64,000 nucleotides of DNA from Aquatica leii (lineage: Eukaryota; Arthropoda; Insecta; Coleoptera; Lampyridae), in NCBI GenBank assembly GCA_035610365.1, contig CM069439.1, positions 23,697,533 through 23,761,532 of the forward strand, written 5' to 3'. Below are positions 22,817 through 32,456 of this stretch, one piece after another. A program made the position numbers and the translations under genes. Position 1 is the first letter of the stretch. Each line of letters opens with the position of its first letter. The notes under the pieces were generated by a model. The model had not been told where the DNA came from, did not search any database, and worked only from the letters and a program-made list of their open reading frames with translations.

Positions 22817-23614
22817 ATGCTTCGTCTCATCATCATTCTGCAGAAACGTTCTGTTATTGAATCTTTGGTTCATCGTGTCCTTTCTATTTGCCAACCTGAC
22901 AATTTAGACTCGGAGCTCCGTCATCTTACTAGAACCTTAGTGAACAATGGTTATGTAAAGCGAGATATTCATAGAGATATTAATCGTCGTTTACATCCAC
23001 CTATTCGATTACCTAAGGACATTTCTACTCCCGAATCCAACCCGAAATTGGCCTTTTTACCCTACATTCACAAGGTTACAGATCAAATAGGGAAACTCCT
23101 TCGTAAAAATGGTAGTAAACCGATGTTCAACTCGACAGGCAAAATCTCTCAAATTCTTCTTTCTCCCAAAGACAAATTTCCTACACTTTCAACTGAAGGT
23201 GTATACCAAATGCCTTGTTCATGTGGTTTAGTATACATTGGTGCAACCGGTCGTTCCGTCATTACTCGCATTTCAGAACATGATCGTTGTATAAGCAAAA
23301 GGTATATTTCCAAGTCTGCGGTTGCTGAACATCATTTTACTACAAGTCACAAGATAGATTTTGATAATGTTTCGTTGATTGCCAAATCTCCATTCTTTTT
23401 CAACAGGAAATTCCGAGAAAGCATAGAAATCATGAAACACTCCAATAACTTCCATCGCGATCATGGTTTCGAGCTATCCCCTTTTTGGTTTCCGGTCTTT
23501 AGTCATTTATCGAAAACACGCCCCTTATCAACCGTAACCCAATCAGAGTCGAGCTTAACCATCCTTCTTTATATACGGAGACTATTTTTTTTAAGTCACT
23601 TCGACGGAGTTTAG
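22817..23614 (+). pseudogene. PLE1 C-terminal region with GIY-YIG endonuclease, open frame
   Basis: This frame of 265 residues continues the PLE protein after the RT. It has HLTRTLVNNGYVKRDI, PYIHKVTDQIGKLLRKNG and STEGVYQMPCSCG, then LVYIGATGRSVITRISEHDR. GVY...YIG is the GIY-YIG signature, with a downstream R and E. CSCG and the later H...H pair (VAEHHFTTSHKIDF) fit the zinc-binding motif of Penelope endonucleases. The domain nicks DNA for integration. The ATG is internal to the former polyprotein, and a frameshift separates it from the RT. Confidence 0.8.
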
Positions 23615-23799
23615 AATCTGGCTTGGTTCACAAGTTGATTACTTATCTCGGTAGTAGTTCTTTGTTAGATTTTCGTTTGCTTTTTAAGTTATCGTTTTCT
23701 TTCTTACCTTTTCAGAGCTTAAACTATGGCTTGTTTCACAAGTAAATAACCTAACTTTTGAGAAATTCTTAGTTAGATTTCGGTTACTTGTTTGAGTTT

Positions 23800-23880
23800 T
23801 ACGATTTATCTCACGCCCTGATGAAGCCGCTTACGAAAGTTGGCGAAACGTTGGCAACTTCGGTTACAACAATGACACGG
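23800..23880 (+). ncRNA. Candidate hammerhead ribozyme motif in the PLE1 3' region
   Basis: CTGATGA (23818-23824) is followed by a short stem (gcc with ggc) and by GAAA (23845-23848). A possible small stem III (gtt with aac around ggc) then reaches a ttc cleavage-like triplet (23859-23861). Hammerhead ribozymes are known from the terminal repeats of Penelope-like elements. Stem I looks weak (gcc with ggt). The core bases are right but self-cleavage is not shown by sequence alone. Confidence 0.5.
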
Positions 23881-23912
23881 TCCAAACCCGGAAGACATTC
23901 TTATCTTAGTAT

Positions 23913-25143
23913 AGAATGGAAGTGGAAGCCTTTGCTATTAGAGGAATGGAGGAGTTAAAAAAGGACAACAAAAACAACACAAAATTATATAAACAAATAA
24001 GAAAGCAAACACGGAAGAAGGCAATAAGTGGAATAAATAAAAAAAAATGGCAAAAATACCTAAAAAACATGGAAATATCAGACGAAGGTACTAGCAAAGA
24101 TGAAGAAACAAATAATACACAAGAAGAAGAAACCCAACACAAGAAAAAGTAAACAATATTTTAATTAATCTAAAAAATGGAAAAACACCAGGGACAGGCG
24201 GTATATACAATGAAATGCTAAGAAACAGAGAAAACGAACTAAAAACAAGAATATACGAATCACTTGTGGCAGTATGTGAAAAAGAAGTAATTACTGAAGA
24301 ATGGCGACTAGGGATGATAATGCCTATACCAAAAAATGGAGATATATCAAAATGCGACAACTATAGAAGAATAGTGCTACTAAATACAATGTATAAAGTG
24401 CTATCATCAATAATATTGAAAAGACTGAATAAATACACACGAAGAAAGATAGGAGAATACCAAAATGGATTCAGTCAAAGAAAATCTACAGTAGATGCAA
24501 TGATAAAAAATGCTATGAAAGAGAGATTGATCTGCATATTTTGTACATAGACTTTAAACAAACATTTGACAGCTTAGAGAGAAAAACGATAATAAAAGAC
24601 ATATCCGCAGCTCTATTTAACATAGCATTAGAAGGTGTAATAAAAAATTGTAAAATCACTGGATCCATAATACAAAAGTCAATACAAGTAATTGCGTATG
24701 CAGACGACATCGCAGTAGTGACAAGAGACAAGAGAAGCTTAGAGAAAATAACACAGAAAATAGAGGATGAGGCAAAAAAACGCGGATTAGAATTAAATTT
24801 AAAAAAAACTAAGTATATAAAAATTAGTAACGAACAAACGTTAAAAAATAAACCGAAAATCGTGATAGGAAAATACAAATTCGAGCATGTTCAAACCTTC
24901 AAATATCAAATATCTTGGAACAGTAATAAGTAACAAAAACGAGAGAAACATAGCTCAAAGAATAAAATCAGGACCAAATGCATACAACAGATTTAAAGAA
25001 ATTATGCAAAGTAAACAGATAACAAAGGAAACAAAAATGAGAATGTACAAAGTAGCAATACCAGTAGTACTATAAGCAAGTGAAACCATGCGCATCACAA
25101 ATAAAGATACAGAGAAATTAAAAGTATTTGAACGAAAAATAAT
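23913..25143 (+). pseudogene. LINE ORF2 RT region, internally deleted
   Basis: After the PLE the LINE resumes with a linker (MEELKKDNKNNTKLYKQIRK), then LRNRENELKTRIYESLVAV and EEWRLGMIMPIPKNGDISKC. DNYRRIVLLNTMYKVLSSII, EYQNGFSQRKSTVDAM, LYIDFKQTFDSLERK, VIAYADDIAVVTRDKRSL and QTFKYLGTVISN (one base off frame) follow. Between DSLERKTIIKD and SAALFNIALEG the segment that should hold the QG motif is missing. YADD is intact. The region ends in LKVFERKI, cut by the next insertion. Confidence 0.8.
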
Positions 25144-25285
25144 CACTGGTCTGCATGAAAATCGGCCCTGATACCATTCTTGGCGATTCTTATGTAAAAT
25201 AACCTCCTGAATCCAAAAATGAGCTCCGTTTTTACCCATCACCCACCTGTTTTGGGGGGACCCCATTTTTATTTTATTTTTTGCT
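25144..25285 (+). repeat. Left inverted terminal repeat of the copy 1 CACTGG unit
   Basis: The repeat starts cactggtctgcatgaaaatc and includes gattcttatgtaaaa, cctcctgaatccaaaaatga and cccatcaccca. It pairs imperfectly with 27585-27725. Confidence 0.7.
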
Positions 25286-25746
25286 TTTTTTTAGAATTTT
25301 AACTTATAGCCGTTAAACATCCCAAAGCAGGTAATAAAATTTATGCCAAAGTATATGGGAAAAGTTTTGCTATAAAATGTATATAGAAACAACAATAAAA
25401 TACAAATATATAAGAACAGTAAAAAAATATCAATAAACAGTTAGGAAGATTCACTGCACGACGCTGGCAATCTCAATACCACATGCAGGTTTGAACAAAA
25501 ATTTTCGACAGGCTTGAACTTGCATTACTCTTCTCATTATAGCATATTACATTGTTTGCTTTAACTGCTTCGATCAGTACATCTATAGCTGTTGCAGAGT
25601 TAACTTGTCGACGTTTTAAACGTGCTGGATTTTGTGTTCATTTTTGTTCATTTGTGTAAAACAGTAAAACTACTTTTACTCCGGATTTTTTCAAGTGACT
25701 AAGTGTGATTTGTGGTTAATGTCGGGCGTTGAATTACTGTTTAATT

Positions 25747-27425
25747 ATGCTACGCGAGTGTAAAAATCATCCCGATAGCTTCTGCTATGTCTGCTGGGAA
25801 TTAACTTTAAAAGCGCAACGAAAACCCCTTTCTCCGCTTGTTAAAACAACTTATAAATTGTACTTTGATTGTCAAGTAGGCGACCAGGACAAGACTTGGG
25901 CTCCATCAGTTTGCTGTACGACTTGTTACAGTAGTTTGACCAAATGGCTCAAAGGTACCCGTAAATCAATGCCATTTGCTGTGCCCATGGTTTGGCGTGA
26001 ACCTTGCTGTCATCTTACAGATTGTTACGTTTGTATGACTTCCACCGTCGGGTTTTTGAGCAAAAGTAAGCATACAATTCAGTATCCCAATATTCCGTCA
26101 GCTCTAAGACCTGTTTCTCATAACGATACTTTGCCAATCCCAGAGCTCCCAAACACTTATACTCTAGAGCCGGAAATTGATTTAAAAGACTCTGAGCCAC
26201 AACCTGGGGCTTCGAATGACACGTTCAATGATGATGAAGAGTATTCCGCAGATTTAGTTTCTCGGCAACCTCACCTCCTCACTCAATCGGCATTAAATGA
26301 TCTTGTCAGGGATTTGCAGTTACCCAAGACTAAATCTCAGCTCTTAGGATCGCGACTTCAACAGTGGAATCTCTTAGAAAAGGGAGTAAAAATATCTTCT
26401 TACAGGACCAGACAAGCTACCCTGAAATGTCTTTTCTCAGAAGATAAAGGTTTAGTGTTCTGCCTTAATGCAAATTTATTGATGACAGAGCTACAGATGC
26501 CATGTGACCCAAACAAATGAAGACTGTTTATAGACTTATCAAAAACAAGCTTAAAAGTTGTCCTGTTGGCAAATGGGAATGACTTCTCATCAGTTCCAGT
26601 TGCATACTCTGTTGATATGAAGGAAACGTACGAAAACATCTTCAGAATCCTTGATAAAATTAGTTATCATGATTATAAGTGGAAACTTTGCGCTGACTTA
26701 AAAGTTGTTCCTCTACTCACGGGCCTGCAATCAGGATTCACAGAATATTGCTGCTTCCTGAATGGGATAGACCAGCCCGAGATAAACATTACATCGTACC
26801 GGACTGGCCTCTGCGAGAAAATCTTATTCCTGGTCAGAAAAATGTCGCCCACAATCCTTTGGTTCCGAAGGAAAATATTTACTTACCACCTTTACATATT
26901 AAACTTGGATTGATCAAGCAGTTTGTGAAAGCAGTGGACAAGACAAGTGGCGCATTTCAATTTTTGAAAACTAAATTTCCTCGTCTTAGCGAAGCTAAAA
27001 TCAAAGAAGGCGTTTTTCTTGGTCCCCAGATTAGACAACTCTTCCAAGATTCGACGTTTATTGAACACCTAAATCGAAAAGAAAAACGAGCTTGGCTTGC
27101 ATTTCAAAACGTTTGTAAGAACTTCCTGGGTAACCACAAAAGTGAAGATTATGTCGCTCACGTCGAGGAACTGCTTTTAGCGTACCAGGACATAGGATGT
27201 AACATGTCTCTTAAAGTTCACTTCCTTCACTCGCATCTGGATTTTTTCCCTGAAAATTTAGAAGCAGCCTCGGATGAACACAGGGAACGGTTCCATCAAG
27301 ACATCGCTAAGTTGGAGAAGAGATTTTCAGGGAAGTGGAATGCAAGCATGTTGGCGGAGTACTGCTGGTTTTTGAAACGAGAGAGCTGTACCTCAGGGTA
27401 TAAAAGGAAAGCAAGCACCAAGTAA
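25747..27425 (+). pseudogene. Unclassified transposon protein (~560 residues), one stop and one frameshift
   Basis: The start at 25747 is chosen because the inverse copy keeps this ATG but not the one at 25729. The N-terminal part is cysteine-rich: ECKNHPDSFCYVCWEL, APSVCCTTCYSSLTKWLKG and CHLTDCYVCMTS, suggesting zinc binding. An acidic linker follows (about residues 140-175). The C-terminal half has WKLCADLKVVPLLTGLQSGF, LPPLHIKLGLIKQFVKAVDK, GPQIRQLFQDSTF and HFLHSHLDFFPENLEAASDE, then ERFHQDIAKLEKRFSGKWN. TGG has become TGA at 26518, and the frame shifts near 26755. I recall unannotated arthropod proteins of this kind. DLK, DEH and E-x-FHQD could hold an acidic triad, but this is inference. 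Confidence 0.65.
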
Positions 27426-27584
27426 CGATAAATATCTTTTTATTTATTACTGTTTATAGCTAAAATAGTTCTTTTTTCTATTTAAATTAAATTCATGTCC
27501 ATATATTTATTATTATAATAATTATTATAATTATTATTATCGTTCGATAAATAAATTATAATTAATTTATCGAAAAGTGGTAAA

Positions 27585-27725
27585 ATTAGAGATTTGGGGC
27601 TCCCTCGAAAATGGTGGGCGTGGAAGAAAACGGAAGACATATTTGGATTCAGGACGTCACTTTATATAAGAATCACCCGTAATTGTGTCAGGGCTCGATA
27701 AAAAATATTTTTTTGCAGACCAGTG
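27585..27725 (-). repeat. Right inverted terminal repeat of the copy 1 CACTGG unit
   Basis: Read inward from the end it gives cactggtctgcaaaaaaata, then tcgagccctgacac, gattcttatataa, gtcctgaatccaaatatg and cttccgttttcttccacg. Compared with the left repeat it has an AT insertion after the first 12 bases. Confidence 0.7.
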
Positions 27726-28075
27726 TAATTAGAAGAATACATGGACCAAAGAAAATAAATGAAGAATTACATATAAAATTAACAAACCAAGAAATAGAAA
27801 AAATAGTAAAAGAAGAAAACACAGTAAAGGAAATTAAAGCCAGGAGAATACGTTGGTACGGACATGTAAATAGAAAAGAAGAAGAACCAATTGCGAAGAA
27901 GATAATGAAATGGAAGCCATAAGAAACGAGAGCAAAGGGGAGACCAAAAATAAGATGGGAAGATCAAGTAATAAATGTATTGATAAATGGATAGATAAAA
28001 TGAAAGATAGGAAGATATGGAGGAAAATAGTGGAAGAAGCCAGGAAACACTACGACCTGTAAAGTAAAAGAAAAG
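27726..28075 (+). pseudogene. LINE ORF2 C-terminal region (continuation)
   Basis: The reading picks up exactly after the CACTGG unit: RRIHGPKKINEELHIKLTNQ, IKARRIRWYGHVNRKEEEPI and AKKIMKWKP. A shifted frame gives KGRPKIRWEDQV. RWYGHV...R and RGRP...RW are typical of the C-terminal tail of this LINE group. A stop at 27920 follows KWKP. The 3' end appears near 28070 with a short A-rich tail. Confidence 0.75.
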
Positions 28076-28109
28076 AAATGCGTTTTTTCTCTCAATTTCT
28101 TAATTCAAC

Positions 28110-28890
28110 AAAATAAATGTATATAAACAGGTTGTCCTCTATGAAATCCATAAAAACAATGATTTCCAATTTTTAATAAAAGTGGCGCAATACTTGAGAT
28201 CTGATTCTACAAAAGTAGATTTAGTTCTATTTATTTTTAATCTGGCGTATGTTTCAATCACGTCTGGGGACGTTGAAAATTTTTATTTATATTTTATACA
28301 GTACGTATTGATTAAATATTGCGTTATCCTTTTGTAACTAAGAAAACACTGAAATAACTCAATCTTAGGACAATCTGTTTAATTACATAACAAGTGTTTT
28401 AAAATAATTATTAATTAAGAACGTCTTTTCCCAAAGATTTATTTTCACGTTTTTGTTTTGATTTCCTTAATCACTTAATTACTTAACTGTAACAAATGAG
28501 ATAAATATAATTAATTCTTAGAATTTTTTTAAATAAGGTATACAAAATTCTTAATTAAAAAAAAACAAAGCAAAGGTTTTCTTACATCTATTTTTTCCGG
28601 TGTATAAGTGCGCATAAATTGATCTAAATAAATATAGTAATTATGTACCTAACTATTCAGTTCACGATATTTCCAAAATTCTCTTCTTTGAGTATTTTCT
28701 CAAATAAATAATAAAAACAAAGCTAATTAAATTCAACAAATATATAAACAATTTACAAAGAGTCTTATGTTGTAAAAAAAGCTTTTATTCAGGTATTTCA
28801 ATTTTTCATTTTTATTACCTGGCCTTGTATTTATTGCTTATTGATTATCTTGTTAAACTATAGAAAATAAAATAAATAAGCTACATTCTA
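28110..28890. repeat. Dispersed non-coding repeat, copy C
   Basis: This copy matches copy B at two places (28193-28265 and 28720-28805) and copy A at 28765-28880 (atgttgtaaaaaaagctttt, then attcaggtatttcaattttt). It starts just after the LINE end. No coding potential was seen. Confidence 0.55.
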
Positions 28891-29590
28891 AAAAATTCTA
28901 TTAAAGTCGTTTTCTTGGAAAACAAGCCATAATATTGTGTTTCGAAAAATAACAAGTTGTTTTTCATTTTGCATTAATTAAGTTTACATAAAACTTTTAC
29001 GTATTTATTTTCTCTAGATATACTTTTAAAAATAAAATAAGACTGTTAATTACTGAACATTATTTGTTTAGAAAACATAAAAGCCATTCTAGGAAACTTC
29101 TCTTTTTAAACTTCTGCAAATTGCTATATTAAAACACAAATCGCACAAAAAAAGCATAATCTAAAACCCGTTTAGTTTTTTTTCCTAGAAATTCTTTAGA
29201 CTAATAATCATGTTATAGCATATTAATTTAATAAATGACAATTTAAGTCAATTTCTTAATTGTTTCACATCAGTAATTTTTTGCCATTGTCAGGTAGAAA
29301 TGATCTGCTTTTTAAAGTAATTTACAGAAATAGCAAAATTAAAGAAATATGTAAAAAAATCTTATTAAAAGTGTTACTACCACGATTAATATTTGAAGAT
29401 TTTGAATAAACATAAGAAACTGTGAAAGATAATTACAAATCATAAATTAATTGGAAAAGTATCACAAATGCTTCAGAAAGCAGCGCAAAAAATCAATCTT
29501 GTAACATATCATATCAATTTGAATTAGATTAAATTCATAAAAATATTAAATCGTTTCAAAATTCTAAAACAAAATAAATTAAATATATTT
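28891..29590. other. No recognisable gene
   Basis: AT-rich sequence with no supported frame on either strand. It lies between the dispersed repeat and the PLE3 3' end. Confidence 0.35.
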
Positions 29591-29594
29591 GATT

Positions 29595-30035
29595 CAGAAT
29601 ATCCTAGCAACTACAATAAATTGAATACCTATCGTACACGTGTTTCGACAGCTATGCTGTCATCCTCAGCGAACTGATACTAAAACTATAACTATGACTA
29701 AAGCTAATTTATACTAAAATGATTTGACGCTTTGTTACGCCTCACTCATTTGCACACTAAGTTGGACAAATCCGAAAAACCTAACGGCCCGTAGTTATTG
29801 TTTTTTTTACAAATTTCCAAATTGTCGTATGGATCTAGTTCTTTTCTATTGTCTATTTTCTTAATCAATTTGATGTCTTTTGTTTTATGATTATTTGAAT
29901 TTATCTATTCTCTTATATTTAACATGAGTTAAGTGTTCCTTATAACTGGTTTTTAAAGGTTTTCTGGTTTGCCCTATATATAATTGGTTACAGTCTTTAC
30001 AACTAATTTTATACAAGAAATCCCACTTAAACGTA
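29595..30035 (-). mobile_element. Penelope-like element 3 (PLE3), 3' fragment with GIY-YIG domain
   Basis: On the minus strand, WDFLYKISCKDCNQLYIGQT and RKPLKTSYKEHLTHVKYKR (29930-30030) form a GIY-YIG endonuclease with its C-x2-C. HKTKDIKLIKKIDNRKELDP and YDNLEICKKN continue it in other frames. Downstream is a hairpin, gatgacagcatagctgtcga, with gaaacacgtg after it (29636-29680). That arrangement resembles hammerhead-bearing 3' ends of PLEs, though the core is not canonical. The element is of a different lineage from PLE1 and PLE2 and is 5'-truncated at the neighbouring transposon. Confidence 0.7.
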
Positions 30036-30107
30036 CTTTGAAAAATTAATTTAAAGTAACTTTTATCAAATCAAATTCTCCGCCTCCTGAAATTATTTTT
30101 AGTTATA

Positions 30108-30275
30108 CAGGGTGTCTCATATCTGCTAGGCCGGAACCAATTTCATTTTTTCAAATAAAATGATACAATTTTTATTGCATTTTTTTTCACAGTAAAAATA
30201 AAGGTCAGTTTAATAAGTTTTCTCTATACTTAAAACCATTGGTTTTTGAGATAATCCGAAAAAAACTGCTTTTGT
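30108..30275 (+). repeat. Left terminal inverted repeat of the 30-kb transposon
   Basis: It starts cagggtgtctcatatctgct and pairs with 31655-31823 with few mismatches, for example over aaaggtcagtttaataagt. Confidence 0.8.
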
Positions 30276-30406
30276 TAACTAATAAGTTGATTTCTCTTGT
30301 GTTCCTAAGTTTGTGTTCTGTTTGTTATTGTATTCTTGTTGTTTTATTGTTATTCTTTCTTTCTTTTTTTTGCTTTTTTTGTCTCGTTCTTGTTGTGTTG
30401 TTCAAG

Positions 30407-31413
30407 ATGGCTTTAAGTTTAATCAAAATGATAGACATGGTTTTCGTTTTTGGAAATCTCCTGTTAGCATCGCGAATTTACTCCCAGCGTTTCCCAAAAA
30501 GACCGAGCTCTTGGACAAAACAAATTTGAAAAAGTTTTAAGAAGGTTTCTTGACAATGGCTCCGTAAATCCCTTACCGAGAAACAAAAAAAAATCGGTTC
30601 GCATAGAAGAAAATCAATTCCGGGTCTTGTTCTGTGTTGAAAAAAATAAAAATATCAGCATAAGGGAGCTAGCCAGAGTGTTAAAAATCTTAAAGCAACA
30701 CAAATACCATCCATACCACATTCAGTTACATCAAGAATTACTGCCCAGGGATTTTGGGTCGCAGACGACGTTTGCAGAATGGGCCACTAACAAATTTAAC
30801 GAAGAAAAGGATTTTTTAAAAACGTCCTCTTTTCTGATGAATCCACTTTCCACAAAAATGGGTTGATTAACCGACGCAATTTTTATTATTATGTTACTGG
30901 TAACCCTCGTATTTCTCGTACAACTTCCCAATACTGTTGGTCACTGAACGTATGGAGCAGAGTTTTGGGAGATCGAGTAATCGGACCGTACTTTTTCGAT
31001 GGGAACCTGAATGAGACAATGTACCGACACTTTCTACAAAACCAGTTTCACAAATTATTAGAAGATGTCTCCTTGACAGTAAGGTAGAATATGTGGCTAC
31101 AACACGACGGAGCATGTCATGCTACTCAAGAAATCAGGAATTTTTTTAACGCACATTTCCAAGATCGCTTGATCGGAAGAGAAGGGCCAATTCATTGACC
31201 AGCAAGATCGGGTCCCTGAACAAAATGCGATTTCTTTCTTTGGGGCTACATAAAAAATAAAGTTTATGCGTATCAATCTACTACAGCAGAGGATATGCGA
31301 CACAGAATTACAGCTGCCTTTAGAGACATTACGCCAGATATTTTAAACAATGCCAACAACAACTTAAAAATGCGAATGAAAAAGTGTTTAGAGCACAATT
31401 TTTTTTTAAAATA
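30407..31413 (+). pseudogene. DUF4817-type Tc1/mariner transposase, broken
   Basis: The N-terminal helix-turn-helix region is in alternating frames (ASRIYSQRFPKRPSSWT, NISIRELARVLKI, HKYHPYHIQLHQELLP). The DDE core has a frame with VLFSDESTFHKNG (about 30825-30860), then SLNVWSRVLGDRVIGPYFFD and MWLQHDGACHATQE. CDFFLWGYIKNKV (about 31228-31265) holds the third acidic site. RHRITAAFRDITPDILNNAN ends the protein. Frameshifts occur near 30540, 30690, 30830 and 31200, with a stop at 31087. It is a relative of the genes at 12831 and 85. Confidence 0.8.
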
Positions 31414-31654
31414 ACCTCAATAATTACATTTACCCACATCATTACGATGTAGAATAGCAATAAATTACAATGAGAGCCACATTAGACGTAGTCAGTCCTC
31501 GGTTCGACTGAATTTTTTCAGTTTTTTACAGTTAAAAATTTCAATGATTTTTTAACGAAAAGTCTTGTGTAAATTGTAATTCGTTTCTTCTCAAATCAAA
31601 TGGTCTAAACCGCATTGCTTATTCCAGAGACATTTAAAATGGCGTAAGACGCTG

Positions 31655-31823
31655 AAAAAGCAGTTTTTTTTTATTATCTTGAAAACCAACAGTTTTAAGT
31701 ATACAGAAGACTTATTAAACTGACCTTTATATTTACTGAGAAATCCAAAAACACAATAAAAACTATATCATTTCATTTGAAAAAATGAAGTTGGGTCCGG
31801 CCCAGCAGATATGGGACACCCTG
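31655..31823 (-). repeat. Right terminal inverted repeat of the 30-kb transposon
   Basis: It is the reverse complement partner of 30108-30275 and ends in gacaccctg before TA. Confidence 0.8.
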
Positions 31824-31890
31824 TATAACTGAAAATAATTTTAGGACATGGAGAATTTGATTTGGTAAAACTTATTTTAAGATAATTTTT

Positions 31891-32440
31891 TGATATCTTT
31901 ATTAATAAAGAGCGGACAGTTAGTCAAATACCTGGAGCCTGCCTATTTTGCCTTTTTGTGTAACTTTTTGTTTTTTTTGCCTTTTTAAAGAGTTTTATTT
32001 TATATTGCCTGTGTGTGTGTTTTAATTGGTAGATGACAATAACGCATTACAGAGTTTTACTTAAATTACGTACAATAATATAATTAACATTTTTTGCTCT
32101 TACCACAAACTTATAAATAACAACAGGAATTTTCATGTTTTGTTAAACAATAGCTTCCAGAAAACATTAAATACAAAAGCCGCTTATAGAGAAAAACTAT
32201 TGTAAGAATTTATACTAGGATTATGTACAATGACAGGGTTAACCGAACACTATTTACAAAACCGGAAGGATTTCGGAATGAATCATATTTTATAGGTCTA
32301 TGCAGTACCTAAGCAAAGCAAACAAATATAGATAATTTTAATTCTGTCCGGTGGAATTCCTTTAATGACTAAAATATTCTTTGTTTGTTATAAATACCTG
32401 TGATATTGTCGCACTGTGATAGTCTATTGCTGTTGTGCTG
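31891..32440. other. No gene; possible 5' flank of the following remnant
   Basis: AT-rich, with a (TG)n run at 32010-32020. It precedes an intron-bearing remnant starting at 32457 and may hold its promoter, but no element is clear. Confidence 0.3.
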
Positions 32441-32456
32441 TGAGTAAGTTTTCAAA

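Larger units (their letters stand above)
21796..23912 (+). mobile_element. Penelope-like element 1 (PLE1), inserted in the LINE
   Basis: The insert is bounded by a 10-bp direct duplication, agaatggaag, at 21786-21795 and 23913-23922. It carries an RT, a GIY-YIG endonuclease and a 3' region with a hammerhead-like motif. That is the layout of Penelope-like elements. Its sequence matches PLE2 (33205-37003), which lacks the last part. The RT has frameshifts but the endonuclease frame is open for 265 codons. The insertion is younger than the LINE. Confidence 0.85.
25144..27725 (+). mobile_element. CACTGG-ended DNA-transposon-like unit, copy 1 (superfamily not recognised)
   Basis: This 2582-bp insert splits the LINE and is flanked by TAAT on both sides (25140-25143 and 27726-27729). 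Its ends are cactggtctgca and tgcagaccagtg. Imperfect inverted repeats extend about 140 bp inward, sharing tcctgaatccaaa and ctccgtttt or cttccgtttt blocks. It carries one gene of about 560 codons. A second copy in inverse orientation lies at 61162-63745. Ends, duplication and one gene suggest cut-and-paste mobility, but I cannot assign a superfamily. Confidence 0.75.
19700..28075 (+). mobile_element. Non-LTR retrotransposon split by two insertions
   Basis: One LINE can be followed in three pieces: 19700-21795 (ORF1, endonuclease), 23913-25143 (RT) and 27726-28075 (C-terminus). The gaps are filled by a PLE (21796-23912) and a CACTGG-ended unit (25144-27725). Reading continues across both insertion sites once the insert and one target copy are set aside. 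The coding strand is A-rich. The element has its own stops, frameshifts and an internal RT deletion, so it was inactive or has decayed since. Confidence 0.8.
30036..31890 (+). mobile_element. DUF4817-type Tc1/mariner transposon with long inverted repeats
   Basis: The inner element runs 30108-31823, ends in cagggtgtc and gacaccctg, and is flanked by TA on both sides (30106-30107, 31824-31825), as expected for this superfamily. Its terminal repeats are long, about 168 bp (30108-30275 with 31655-31823). The symmetry continues outside the TA for about 70 bp (30036-30105 with 31826-31890, sharing aaatcaaattctcc). The element holds one broken transposase gene. Confidence 0.75.

Noticed and set aside
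25729..25746. An upstream ATG as the start of the CACTGG protein
   Set aside because: The second copy lacks this ATG (it reads ttg) but keeps the one at the position equivalent to 25747.
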